Assembly: GCA_003344405.1 (NCBI GenBank)
Contig: NOWV01000019.1
Span: 186,001 to 250,000 of the forward strand
Direction of reading: 5' to 3'
DNA length: 64,000 nucleotides
DNA from: Trichoplax sp. H2
Taxonomy: Eukaryota > Placozoa > Uniplacotomia > Trichoplacea
Shown: piece by piece, positions 12,127 to 25,900 of the stretch
How the letters are laid out: each line of letters begins with the position of its first letter
Numbering within the stretch: the stretch's first letter is position 1
Translations under genes and position numbers: made by a program
Notes under the pieces: model-generated
The model's database searches: none
Seen by the model: the letters and a program-made list of their open reading frames with translations, nothing else
What the model was told of the DNA's origin: nothing

Positions 12127-15100
12127 AGTGAACAAAACCTTTTAAAATTACTGCATTGCTACGCTTTACCCTTAATAACGCTACAAAAAGGTGATATCGA
12201 TCGAGTATCAGAAGCCTTGAATAAGCAGGTAAGATTATTCATGAATTATGATAAAGCCTCAGGCTAGAATCAGGCTGCTATGATATTCCTTTCCTAACGC
12301 TCTATTTTACTATAAAAAATGTCAAGATATATGCAAAAGTAAAATGTGTTTACTTTAACTTTCTCTCTCTCTCTATATATAGTAATGACTACATACTAGA
12401 TACTATCTAAAATAGCAACGCTAATTTTACAGATTCAATTATTATACAACTTCGACGAGCAATTATCATTACAACTTGAAGCTATGCAAAGTATTAAAGA
12501 GCAAATGAATGAATTACGAATAAAGCTACTACCAGATTTGCCGCAAACTATTGAGTCTGGCAAATGTTCTCGAGAATTTTTGGAACTTTTTCTACGTGAT
12601 ATTAAAAGCTACCAAGTAGTAGCTAAAGAAGAGGTATATTATTAATTCTTTCCAGCTTATTATTACACGTATTATAATAGCTACTGTTGTAACATTGTCT
12701 ATTGGAAATGTACGAATATAGGTCGATAAATCACAGTTAAATGTCGATGCTGCGAAAAATGCTGTGTACAGTGGCGCAGGAACGGAAAAAGAATTAGAAA
12801 AGTAAGTAAGAAAAAATGGTAAAAGTATGAGTTACCACAGTCATAAGATATTAACTAGTCTTTACGGATACTGTACATGTAGGCAGCAGCATCTTACTTC
12901 ATTGGAATACTCAACTGTAATAATATGATGAATAAATTATATAGGGCTCGCGATGACCGTAATCACATCGCCAAGTTTTATATGAATTTAATGATGGTAC
13001 GAGAAACTGTTCATAATGCTCTAAGAAGAAGCCAGTATACAGAAATTGATGAGGTAACTACTAATTGGTTGACGTAGTAATAATATTATTTTAAATAGTT
13101 CTGCCAGTATTCTATTTTTGATCGCGAATTTCAATTTTATCCAAACAGATTGGTAATGAGATTCATATAGAATTTCTAGCTTCTGTTAATGCAATCAATG
13201 ATAGGCAAAAAGAAGTCAACGAATTAGTGCAGAAAAAAGTAATGAAAATAAATTTGTTTCTTTACTTGTTAATGATTTACATCTAGCTACTAGCGTTGTC
13301 GGAGTATTTGATCTCCTAAATAAACATGATTAACATTAATGCTTTAAAATCTCAGGTATAATATCCTACTTTCGATATTTTTAATTCCTTTAGGTATTAG
13401 CAGTGAGCGTTCGAGAAGCCTTACAATCCACTCTAGAACAATTAAAGGATGGAGTTGTTACTGCCGGTGTTGATAGTAGCTTATATGGCTTGCGACCTAC
13501 TGATGGTAAGTGATCAATCGGATAATAAAATAAATAATGCTCGTATGAAGCTTATTAAATACGTGGGTAATAAATTTACGTTCACAAATCAAAAGTATTG
13601 AAAGGTGATGAAGGTGTATCACTTAGCTCTAAATGGTCAACTTTATCTGAAAAAGTAGCAAAGGTATCATTACGAAACTTCAACTTGAAATTCTCTCCAC
13701 TTAATCATCGTATAATAGTACAATAATCAAGTATTTACTTCGTTTGTAATCTCATTACAGGCCTTAAATGATGACCCACATATTAGTCAAGAATACAAAT
13801 CATTCTGTCAGGAAGTTATTTGTCGGTGTCAGCGAATGTTAGCTCAAGTTGACAAGGAATCACGTAGTAGTACTTCCGATGGAAACGATGATGAGTACGT
13901 TACCGATGGATTTTTAGTTATTGAAGAAGAAGACGAACAAGATTCAACTAATTATCTCAAGAGAAGTTTGGCTTCACTCAAACAAGATATCCTTGCCCAT
14001 TTTAAACGAGTAGGTTATGTTATTTTGTGGTAGGAAACTTTAGAGTGATAATAAGTTTAAAATGTGAACTTTTTCTATGTAACTTAAAAACTTTTCAGAT
14101 TGCAGCAACCTTCGCCCAACAGTTTGAAGGTAGTAATGTGTCTACTTTGCAACGAAAAATTTGGCTATGCTATGAACGATGCTTTTATGAAGTAGTTGGG
14201 AAGAGTTTAGTTTCTGTATATGAGGTAATACTTTGAATTAATTATCAAAGAAAGGGGTTTAAGTTGATGTTACCGTTCTTGACAATTAATTTTTACATTT
14301 TATTTTGACAGAGATTTAATCAAAAGCAGATGGAAGTTATCGCTGAAAAAGTTAAAAAATTTGGCGTTTGTCCGGTTGTAGATATGGGTTTAACAACAAA
14401 GTACGAATGGTGGATGGACTTATTTAATGAATCTAGAAGCATTTGTCTTCACAGTGAGAGTCATATGAAAAATGATGCCGATAACAGCGAAATTACGAAA
14501 ACAGACAGTAAAAATGAAACAAACCAAACGGCCTCGATCAATATTAAAGATGCCAATCGGCTTCATGAAGGGACTGTAGAAGATCATGCAGAACACTTGC
14601 ACAGTAATAAAAGCAATGATAACGAAAGTGCATGGAAACAAAATGTCCATGAAATAACTAATGATGGTATACCAAAAGATGGTGATATAGGTAAGACGAG
14701 GAATGGCGATGACCAGGAAGAAATTAGCGAAAATCACCAAATTCTAGAATTGAGTCATCAGCAACAAAAACAAGCTCTACCAGATCAGCTATCAGACAAC
14801 ATTGAAGACAGAAATAGCCAAGAATGCTCACTCGATACTGCTCAAACAGAACTCGATCCAGCATTAGATCCCGAGAATGAATTAACAGAGCAGAAACCAT
14901 CACCAGGTACGTTTAGTAACCGATTAGCATTATTGAAATTTATTAAGTGCGGTGTTCTTGTTTTACAGGCATCCCTTAATAATCTTGCAATTTGATTATT
15001 ACGTTAAAAATGTAGATTCTGAATCAAAAATAATAAAAACTGGATCATTCCAGAAGGAGAATAATACTGAAACAGACGATGAAGAAAAAATTTCGCCTAA

Positions 15101-17996
15101 AGTACATGAAATAGATGATCAAGAAAATAGCTTGGATGAAATTTTAAATGAACAACAGCCGAAAGAAGAAGCATGCGAAAGTGTACAATTTAATCAAGCA
15201 CAACTTGAGGAAAACATGACAGATTCTTCCCTCACAAAGGTAGCAGATTATCAAATTAATAATGCCGAAGAAGCACATGAAGATCAACAGATTAAATCCA
15301 CACTAACCAACAATAATTCTCATTCCGATATATCACATGATGGTGGCTCTAAGAAAATTACAAATGAACAAGATTCACAAAATATGCAAGAAACCTTACC
15401 TTCTGCCAAAGAGAGCGTTGCAGATGAATCAGATTCAGAAACTATGCAAACACCTCAAGAAGGTACTGAAATAAATCAATTATCAGACGAAAAAGTTAAA
15501 GAGACAGCGGCTGTAAATTCACTCTCAGAAGCAGATGCTGAGCAAGATATCATGGTAGAAGGTAAAGATTCCAAAATGGAAAATAGAATTAAATGCAGCG
15601 ATAATGATTCCATAAATAATATAGAATCTGAAAAATTCATCAACCCAGAGCAGTCCGAAGAAAGTATTAAAGATGTTAATAAAAAGAAAGCAGATTTTAG
15701 GAATGATCATGTAAGAGCTGAGGACGTAGGAATTGACCCTCTAAATGTCAGTCAAGATTTTTGGGATACAAAAACCATTGCTGTAAGTATTTCGGAGATG
15801 TTAGAAAGTAAGGAATACATGGAACCATCTTCTAATGAAGCAGAGAATGATAGCAAACATATTTCCTCAAACAAAGATATTGAAAATTTATCGGAACCTA
15901 CACTGAATGATGCTAATCTTGAAAATTTTAATGAACGGGATGCAAGTGACCATATTGGCTTAAGTAGTAATAAGCCAAGCGATGAGGAGGATATATGTAA
16001 TCACGAAGATGATAACGATAGCAATCGTTCAGCTGAAAATACATCAGGGATTAAATCTGAAGTGAATCATATTAGACATGAAGAAGGCAAAAACGAATAT
16101 GATGCCGAAAGTAGCTCCGATATTCAAAAACATACATCTGATAGATCAGACTCAACATCATCTATGAATGATAATCAAACCAAAATTCGAAGGAAAACTA
16201 GTAAATCCAGCTCAGTCTCATCCATGAGTAGCAGGAAAGCCGATATTCTACGCAAAGTTAATGGCAAAAAGAGAGCGAAATCAGCGGGTGATGAAAAAAC
16301 TATTGCTTCATCTCCGTCGACTAATGCTGATGAAAACAATCAGAATTTAGGAAGCAATAATAAGACGAGTGATAGTAAAAATTCTAGTACTAGCAATGGC
16401 AAAATGATAACTAGTATCTCAGCACCAGCGGTATCGCAAGTACCATATGCTGTAAAAATGGCCGGCGACCAACTAGGTGAAAAAGAAGACGGTCTTTTAG
16501 ATGTCACATATGCAAAGCCTGCACCAGCGTCGATTATTCCGATTGCTTGTGCTAATGCTACGACGGTAGCTGCCTCAGTGATCCTATCAGCCTGTGGTGG
16601 TATTATTAACATCGGCGAATCGTTATATATCCCATCCCAAGAGCAATCTTCAAACGATCATATCCCAAGAAAAAAATTGCAGATATTTCCTGGCGCTACA
16701 GAAGACGAAATGTTATTTTGTAAAGTAGATGATCAGCCGGTACGAAGAAGAGCGGAAAATTACGATTATGACTCTGATTCGACTGCTTCCATGGAGTCAT
16801 GTTCTGTTACAGATTCCAATTCTGATGTTGATGTAAACGCGTTGGCTATGAGCAATAGTGAAGATAACGATAGTGCTATAGAAGACGAGGAGATACAAGC
16901 AATTCCGAAGGAAAAAACGGCAAAGTATAACGGACAAGATACTATTGACAGTGTTAGAAATGAAAACCATCGTGATGGTAACTCTCAAATAGTAAATGAA
17001 AATGAGCCTATGACTCCTGGAACTTTAATGAAACGTTTTGATCTAGAACTCAGTAAAGCTACATCAGTCTTGGGTGTATCTGAGCCATCACTCGAAGACA
17101 CGATTATAACATTTGAACAGTATTTTGGCGCTGTTTTGGATGGTATTTGTGAGGTTTTAATTTGTAATGCACCTATGGGAAAATTACAAGGTTTAATGTC
17201 GTCTCTTAAGAAATATACTAAGTCTATTGCCCAGTTACGACTGATGAAAGGTGTTAAAGGTATTTATCATTCCTAACTAATTGGTCAATTAATACACCTA
17301 CGAATTTAATTTGCATTAAATTAGAATTCATTTGTTAAATTCTTATCCTAGTAAGTGTTGTAATGAAGTCAGCTGTTTGATTTTAGGCAAAGATATAATT
17401 TAGTATATAGCTAACATATAAGCAATTTATTTTATAGAGTAGCAGTTTAATTGCAATCAGCCAGTTGCTATTAAAAATGTGCAATAGTTTATAACCAATA
17501 GCTCATGTTCATGTTCTTCCGAGCATCTATAGCGTAAAGACTTGACATTTAGTAACAGTTCTCCATGTGCCTTTATCATACATGTGTCAGAGGTACACAT
17601 TCTATACTTTTAAATTTCGTTAGAATGTATTACAATAATTTTTACTTTTTATGAATAAAGTAAATGACAGTATTGTGACATCACATAAGTTGCAAGATAA
17701 ATTATTAAAGTTAAGATTGATAATATTTTAGCATAATCTAGTTCTACTACAAAGAATTTGACATAATATTCTATTTGCCAGATCGTATCGCTGCAGCTGT
17801 CAGTACAGATGACTTATTGCCCTTCCTAACCTTGATATTGACTCGTGCTAAGCCCGAAGAAGCCGCAAAGCTATACGCTCAACTCAATTTTATTTCAGAT
17901 CTAATGGGTGATTTTTTGTTGAATGGTGTCCACGGCAACGTTTTGATACAATTTCAAATTACAATGGAGATATTAGCATCTCTGTCTCCACGCTGA
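12127..17996 (+). CDS. VPS9-domain protein (putative Rab5-family GEF), 5' end not found
   Basis: Twelve phase-consistent exons encode 1,396 residues: 12127-12228, 12433-12633, 12722-12801, 12945-13053, 13149-13238, 13394-13505, 13596-13663, 13761-14009, 14099-14224, 14312-14906, 15016-17259 and 17782-17996 (stop TGA). The first exon found begins at an acceptor, so an upstream start exon is missing. Residues 1-380 are helical, coiled-coil-like. The last ~110 residues match the C-terminal half of a VPS9 domain (APMGKLQ helix, then the signature DDLLPFL and a Tyr-x-x-Leu-x-x-Ile helix); this fold exchanges nucleotide on Rab5-type GTPases on endosomes. Residues ~340-430 (KIWLCYERCFYE onward) resemble the N-terminal half. 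Between them lies an acidic Asn/Ser/Glu-rich region of ~800 residues, mostly from one 2.2-kb exon. The VPS9 call is fairly firm; the orthologue is not identified. Confidence 0.75.
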
Positions 17997-19861
17997 TGCA
18001 GAATATAATGGTCGTTTAGAATATAACTTGAAAATTACTACTTAAAGCACGAAAAGATTTACCTTCAAATATTAGTATTTTATTAATTTATTCTTAATTC
18101 TTAAGTTCTTGAGCGATTATTACTGTAACAATTGAATTTTTTTACCTAGTTTTAAGGATTATAGTATATTACAAGGTAAACTTGTACTATATTAGGGAAT
18201 TATTATATCTGCTTAAAATAATCACCGCCTTATGAAGTAACTATGGTATCGGCAATCTTGATTTACGATAGTAATCTTTGAAAACTTAGAATCTTTGTTG
18301 TAACATACGTGCACGCAGCTCTTTTAATATGGACACGTATTAAAATTTCTAGCTCGTACTAACACATAAAATGAATTGACTACCTTACCTAATGTCCGCG
18401 AAATCATTATCATATCATTTCCACACTCATCGAGATTGTGTTTTTGATCGCATATATTCGGCTAAACAATGAAATGTAGCTCATCGTAACCTTGAATACT
18501 AGTAATTTTTAAAAATTAACACCATGATTATTGCCGAGCATTTTACAAACGGAAAATTGCTATTCGCGCTTGTTATCAATTACGTGTTAAGTAGTAAATA
18601 TTATTCGCACTATCATTTTTTGCTATGGGCTAATTACTTTACTTGCTATATCAACTGTAACGTGGAAGTTTCTTAATCCTATTGGACAACATTTTATCTT
18701 TCAATTATATAAAATATAGTTGTATGGTTAAACTTGTAGGACTTATAGCAGTAGTGTAATCAATGGCATAGTGGTGCAAATTTATACAGAGCATCAAAAA
18801 GGCACCATATAGAGGCTTTATCTCAATATGGATATTGGTAATATTTTTCTGTAGTTCAAAATTTTATGTAATTCCATTGTATTACGGTAGATTTGCCATA
18901 TTCGAATTAAATGCTTGATAGATGCAGCTGCCCAAGTGTACAATACCTAGCTAGCACCCTACATCATATGATTTAATTGATTGAATTGCATTTTAAGAAC
19001 GTCAGGACAATTTTATCACGCTTTTATTCGATTTCTTATGTTCATAGAATTTTCAGCAGCAGTGTTGCTGTTTTGGATTATTCAATTGTTAAAAATAAAT
19101 GAGTTATTTTAACAACGAGATTGCTCAAGTCTCTTGTTTTTTGCTTGATTACATAAACATATTAATGACATATTTTGTAATTTCACAAGTAATTGCAATT
19201 ATAATGTATTGGCAACCTTGCTGAAAACATTCATACTGCATGTTCACGTGAACTAGAGCATTGACAATTGTACATTCGTGCTCGTTAGTCATCAGTTCAT
19301 CATCTTTTCTTAAAATTGAAACACTTTATGATGACTTACAGCATTGCACTAAAAATGTAATATTACATAAGATTGAAGGTAGAAGATATAAATTATAAGT
19401 TATTAATTAATGATGGCGTGTAAGTAATCTCGTACCATTAAAAACTAAAAATGTAACACTTCTCGTACGCTTAATAGGAACGCGCTAAATGAAATATAAC
19501 TATCTAAATTATTCGATAGGACAGTTCCTTCGATTCGCATACGTATGCATGCTCATGAAAGTAGTTACACAAAATGGACTGCCATATAATGAACATTAAG
19601 ATTGATAAGGTATAGAGGACAACTTCGCATATACAGTACATATCGATATATACCGAATGATTAGTTACATAAAACGAACAGCTATTTTCGGCATTTAAAA
19701 GCTAAGAACTGTTATGATGATTAACTAATCTGTCATACTGGCAAACGCAATATATGCAATACGCATAACGATTCAATTATAATTATCTGTATTATCGAAA
19801 TGTTTTAATCACTATATCGTTAAAGAGGCCACTCTTACTGCATCATGTATTATTTATATAC
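17997..19861. other. Intergenic between convergent genes
   Basis: AT-rich, with no exon recognised. It holds the 3' ends of the VPS9-domain gene (+) and the peptide transporter (-). A possible poly(A) signal for the transporter (ATTAAA on the minus strand) is at 19804-19809, about 53 bases beyond its stop. Confidence 0.45.
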
Positions 19862-22800
19862 TTATAATTCGTTCTTGTCTGGTTGGTGCTCCTCATCACT
19901 AACGTAATTAGATTCACCATTAATCAAGCCGACAGTATCACTCAACTCTTTCTCTACTTCTTCATGGCGAACATATTTGTAAAAGTGAGACATGATAACA
20001 AATATGACAAATATACATGCACTTAATCCAGCAAAGAAGAAAAATTCAGCAGCCTGAAATGTATCAATGAAACGATCGATCATTATTGCGACATATGATA
20101 TATAATATTAACTCGAATCATTAACTCAAATACAAATTTTACAAGACACGCAATAAGATAACATCATACAATCATATATATATATATAAATTTATATAAT
20201 ACACGGCTATAGATGGATTACCTGATCGGGAATAAATCTAGCTTCGGCAACAATAACAACGATAAGGTTACCGAAAGCCACTGTTAATAACCAGCCAGCT
20301 TGAAGACATGATTTCATCGAAGCTGGAGCCTATCAAATCAATAAGTTGCTTAGATTTACAATTAAATCAAAGGTATCTTTCCTATAACAATTTTAGAAAC
20401 AGTAGTAATTATTTTTGTATAGCAGCTGCTTAAATTTTATCAAATGAATAATACAGTTGACATAATTACCTGAGAATAAGCAAATTCTAAACCAGTTATA
20501 GAAAACATGACTTCTCCAGCAGTCATTACGATATATTGAGGTGCTTGCCATAGAATTGGTATGGAATTAGGCTGGATATCAACATGATTAGTTACAACCA
20601 CCTATAGTAAAATAGTAATAAGGTAAACAATAAAATAAATAGAACACTACGCATTATTGGTAGCTTTTATTAATTGATTTGGTATTAACATACTTTATTC
20701 GGATCACTAACAGAAGGTTGAACATACACCGTATAAGCACCATTGTTTCCGAATTCAACCGTAGGATTCTAAAATTAGATTAATCTTTAATACTTGTACT
20801 TCAATCGATTGTTTGTTTTCATAGGAGGAATAGATTATACCGAGCGTCTCATTAGATGTAAACATACCTTTGTGGGATTTGGGTTGCTTCCATCTTCATC
20901 TATAATTGAATACGAATACCTGATATGATAATTAATGTATCATGAAATTAATCAAAATAATGAAAGGAATATAAAAGTATTTAAAATTGGTTCATTTATT
21001 ATTTATGCTTTTAAATCCTTTCCTGAACAATTGATATGACACCGTAATCACTTTATAAGCTCAAATGCTAATTTTATATCAATAGATATAATTTATCTTG
21101 TAGTACTTACGTATCATAATACACAACGGTATAATTATAAACTTGCATAGGCTCTATGAAACTAATCTTATGTTGTTTCTTATTAGTTGCAGCAGTTAAG
21201 GTGAAATTTATTGATTTCTTCCAGGTATTAAAAATTCTGTCATTGTCAAATCAAACTAGGTCATTACATCCGATTATACGCGTACCTACCTACTATCTAA
21301 TGCATGAGTAAAAATGTAAAGATTGTACCTGATTATTGCACGATCCGATTTAGGACGAGTTACATTCGCTTTTACCTAAAGATAGTTGAAATTAGTGCAT
21401 TTAATCTATTATCTACTTGTCTTATTACAGTTAAAAATACAGTATATAATTAATGGACTATTCATTCGTCGATTACAAGGATTACCTTTTGAGAGAAAAT
21501 TTGTTGATTCTGATAGCTTAATACATAGCTAGAAGAGGATTCACTCAAGTGCAATTGAAATTTCTTTTGTTTGAACAATGAACACGAATTATTTGCTGTC
21601 ACTGTTAAGGTCATCGGTCCGGATGGTGCAGTGATGTAAGAATTGCTCTATTTAACAAACGATCGATAGGAAATATAATTGTTGGTTTAAAAAAATAAAA
21701 TAAGTATGTGATCTATCTATTACCTGGGTATAATTGAGATTTAATGCTACACCAGCTTGCTTCTGAACAAAATTTAGATTACAAGGAATATTATTAACCA
21801 GACTAAATCGTGTAAGATTCCCTTCAGGATGAGTACGATCAACATCTAGGGCCTGTATGTGCATAGGAAGAAAGTTATCCACTACAATATTTATTTATTG
21901 AAAAAGGTCTTTACTGAAAATTGTTAAAATGTATAACTAACCTCTATCTGAAGTTGTAATAATCCAGCAATAACGAAAGCAAATGATGCAAATATTATAC
22001 CAGTGCACATTCGCTGTAAAGGCCTACAATAGAATCGATAGCGAAAAAATATACGATTAATGTACTGGTATAAACTTCTCAAGTCATATACGCGTTAACT
22101 TTATTAACCTCATCGGTATCTTAAGTTTTCTTAACAAAGGGTAGATTAAGGACTCAAATACAGGAATTAGAATTATAATTAAAACGGGGTTTGCGGCCTA
22201 CGTAATATGAATTTTAATATACTTTTTAGTATGTTTATTAAACAGACTTTAGATTCATAATCAGAGCGGTTAGTGGTACAATATTTATTCGCTAAACCTG
22301 CATTTGATCTGGTTGCATTTTGCCTAAAGGGCCCTATATCAAGGTTTATGTGCATTAAAAAGAAAATAAATAATCAATTGGATATTACTCTGCTATGCAT
22401 CTGGATTATCTTACCAAGTTTCCGCTCATTTCTTCAGCTTGTAGAGTCCAGCGGGATCCCTATTGCAAATTAAATATTTGTGGAAGGTTATACATTATTG
22501 TAACATTGATTGCACAGCATCATGAATTGTTATACCTGTTGATCAAATAATGTCCAAAATATTGGCAATGGGATAAACATTACCAGTACTCTTAGCATAG
22601 CTTTGATGTCTTCGAGTAGCTTAGGCTGTTGTTATTGTAATCAATATAGTCGAAAATTAGTATCGTTCACATGCAAGAGTAAAAAATATCATAAAGGTAC
22701 TTGATTAAACTAACACTAAATCTGTCTGAGGCTTTGTCTAGCCAATGATTTGCAGGAATATCACTTTTTCGATTTCCAATAGCATGCTAAAATGAATGTT

Positions 22801-24918
22801 ACAAGCCTTAATTTAAGTATTGTCGACCTCACATTGATAAAAATGTAATTTATCTTTCAGCATGATTAGTTTGCCTTACACAAATAGCTTTGCAAACGTC
22901 AGCAAGTATGTTGCCAGTGGGAGGATTTCTTTTATAAAGAGGTCGACCCATCCAAAAGACAACTGCATAATTAGTGGAGAAATCATTTAGCGGTAACATT
23001 TATTTTATACATGTGTATATATAAGCATGTCTGCACTAACAAAAAGAACTGCATCACTGTACTGTAAATACATGCGTGTCTTTTTCATAAATATGATCCG
23101 TTAGTAAGGGTTTGATAATTGTTTCAAATTTACGATACCACAATTCACTATGGAATTTTTCTGTAATTATTTTGCGGTACGCAATTGAGAGCAGAGATGC
23201 TATCATACAGCAACGATAACTTTACAAAGAGATACTTACATATCGCGACTACCATTAATATTGCAGGTATGCCAAAAGCTAATGCATAGCAATCACCATG
23301 GAAACAGTGAACATTGCCTAAGTGACATAATAGTTGTTAAAAAATGTTGATGCCAAGAATAGAAATTGAACTTTTATGTAGACCTCTTAAGATTGGAGTA
23401 AAGATTGTTGACAGTACACTTCCGGCATTAATAGAAAAGTAGAAGATGGAGAAAAACCTTTCCAATAATTTGTGCTAGATATATATTTTAAAAAAAGAGA
23501 TAACATAAAGCAGATATCTAAAACATTATATGCATAACAGAGAAATTCAGATGTATAGAATGCGTAGAATTTGATCACTAAGGAATTAACAAAATTACTA
23601 GTAGTTGGATAGCATTTTCGTAGACTCTTATTACTGCATAATAACAACTGACCTGATTAGGATTAATTTGATCCCCACCGAAGGCAGAAACGCAGGGTTT
23701 TATACCGCCTGTACCAAAGCCAATTAACATTAAACCGATAATAGGGCCAGCTCTACATCAATACAGATTATCTAGTGAGAATTGCTCGATAGTCACACTG
23801 GTTAATGAGGGAATAGAATATTGCACAGTTTAAAATTTATTGTCGATGATTATTATGCTAGTCTTACAATGATTTATGACTTAGAGGGGGAATTGCAGTC
23901 AACGTTACCACAGTATTTCCAATGGCGTATATCAAGGAAACGTATAAAATAGTCCTAAAATATGAGGAGTTGCAATAGAATAAAACAATCTATTTCAAGA
24001 TAATAGCTTCCATATCACTACTGCGGCAAATTAAAATTTATAACTTTACTATTGCCTGAAGTTGACGGTAAGATATTGATCAACAAATCCTTCTGATATG
24101 AGGAGAAACTTTACAGGCTAGCAGGCACTACCTAACTCCACTATTCCATTTGTACTTGCTGTCATAGCACGTTACCTGTATTTGCCAAGCCAGCCATCAG
24201 CTAACATTGCTCCAAGTAAAGGAGTAAAGTAGCACAACATTACAAAAGCATGATATAACGCGGTTGCGGTGTTTTTATCGAGTCCGTAAAAATTGGTAAA
24301 ATAAAGGACCAAAATGGCTAAATATTGAAAGCAAATATTCGATTAATTTAGTTCTTGGTAGAATACCTTCCATTGACTGTGACATATATATAATATTGCA
24401 GTAGTTGTATTTTATTTTAAATTTAAGAATGAAGATCAATTTCAGTCTATTTTCGAGGTAGTAATAAGAAAATGTCTATTTTTAAGGTTGATACTAGCAT
24501 TTATACGATACAGTATGTCATTATTCAATTATTTGGAAAATTGATGGCTACATTTATTATTGAACTAACCTCTCATGCCATAGTAAGAAAATCGTTCGCA
24601 GAATTCATTACCAACAATAAAGTAAATGCTTTTGGGAAGATCACTAATACAAGATGTAAAGTTCTAAATAAAACAGAGTAAAAAAATGTCATGATGATTA
24701 ATGCTCCAATCTAAAAGGGTAGCTGTACTTTGTCTTTGTCGGTCGTCATTACAACTTCATGCCTGAAGTCTGGATATCTAGCTCGATGTTAGATTGTTGG
24801 TTTTGAGTTTATACCGTACCTTAACTCTTCCCCAAGCTTTGCCGCTAATTTTCCTGTCTTCAACATCGGTACTTTGACCATCTGTTAAGACGGTCGATTT
24901 GTCTTCCTCTTCACTCAT
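19862..24918 (-). CDS. SLC15A1/2-like: Proton-coupled oligopeptide transporter (PepT, SLC15/POT family)
   Basis: Twenty-two phase-consistent exons, in gene order: 24820-24918, 24570-24663, 24176-24317, 23868-23954, 23653-23752, 23384-23474, 23240-23317, 22880-22962, 22715-22786, 22536-22625, 22415-22459, 22109-22197, 21942-22023, 21724-21852, 21486-21647, 21329-21375, 21111-21236, 20868-20919, 20694-20768, 20470-20601, 20222-20329, 19862-20053. They encode 724 residues from ATG to TAA, the usual PepT1/PepT2 length. Family marks include GNEFCERFSYYGMR in TM1, GTGGIKPCVSAFGGDQ (around residues 150-170), FYFSINAGS, FWTLFDQQ and, near the end, AGEVMFSITGLEF. Residues ~385-590 form the large extracellular domain between TM9 and TM10, typical of animal PepT. 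It imports di- and tripeptides with H+ at the plasma membrane. The cytosolic tail is acidic. Confidence 0.95.
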
Positions 24919-25075
24919 ATTGTAACCTTCGATTCTAAGCCAATTGAAAAATAGAACATCGAGTCATTAATACATAGTATACTATCGATATCAAAAGACG
25001 ATGATCAAAAGAGTAGTTGATAGCGAGTAATGGAGTCTTTCTAGAATACGATATTATTCAAAGTGCTGCATGATA

Positions 25076-25900
25076 TATTAGAAATGAAATGGATTTCATA
25101 TCTTGATGGTCTTGAACGCGTATTTCTTATTTATTGTGATTGTTGATTGGCTACTAGAAACGTAGACGGTCAAGGGAAATAATTTTAGAAAGTGAATCAC
25201 TTTAAGGCGTATTTCTCATTTATTGTGATTGTTGGTGGGCTACAAGAAACATCGGCAGTAAAGGGAACTAATTTTATAACTTGATCGTTCTAAAGGCGTT
25301 CTTCTTACTGATTGTGATTGTTGATTGGCTACTAGAAACGTAGACGGTCAAGGGAAATGATCTTAGAAGTTGATCACTTTAAAGTGTAGTTCTTATTCAT
25401 TGTGATTGTTGGTGGGCTACAAGAAACGTCGGCAGTAAGGGGAACTAATTTTATAACTTGATCGTTTTGAAGGGATTCTTCTTACTTATTGTGATTGTTA
25501 GTTAGTGACTGGAAATGTAGACAGTAAAAGGAAGTAATTTTACAACTTGATCGTTTTGAAAGCGTATGTCTTACTGATTGTCATTGTTGGTTCGCTACAA
25601 GAAACGCAGGTAGTAAAGCGAAATGATTTTACGACTTGATCGTTTTGAAGGCGTTCTTCTTACTGATCGTGATTGTTAGTTAGCGACTGGAAATGTAGAC
25701 AGTAAAAGGAAGTAATTTTACAACTTGATCGTTTTGAAGGCGTATGTCTTACTGATTGTCATTGTTGGTTCGCTACAAGAAACGCAGGTAGTTAAGCGAA
25801 ATGATTTTACAACTAGATCGTTTTGAAGGCTTCTTTCTCACTCATTGTGCTTGTTGGTTAGCTACAACAAACGCAGAGGAAGATCAACAATCTTTGATGA
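25076..25900. repeat. ~89-bp satellite with a 178-bp dimeric order
   Basis: About nine units, each marked by ATTGTT followed by GGCTAC or GTGACT and GAAA, start near 25137, 25226, 25316, 25404, 25494, 25583, 25673, 25762 and 25847. Units 1 and 3 resemble each other, as do 2 and 4, 5 and 7, and 6 and 8, so the array evolves as ~178-bp dimers. No coding potential. Confidence 0.9.

Noticed and set aside
14952-15015. Open frame continuing upstream of the big acidic exon
   Set aside because: It begins at GTG. The acceptor at 15014-15015 joins exon 14312-14906 in phase, whereas the one at 14968-14969 gives an immediate stop, so this part is intron.
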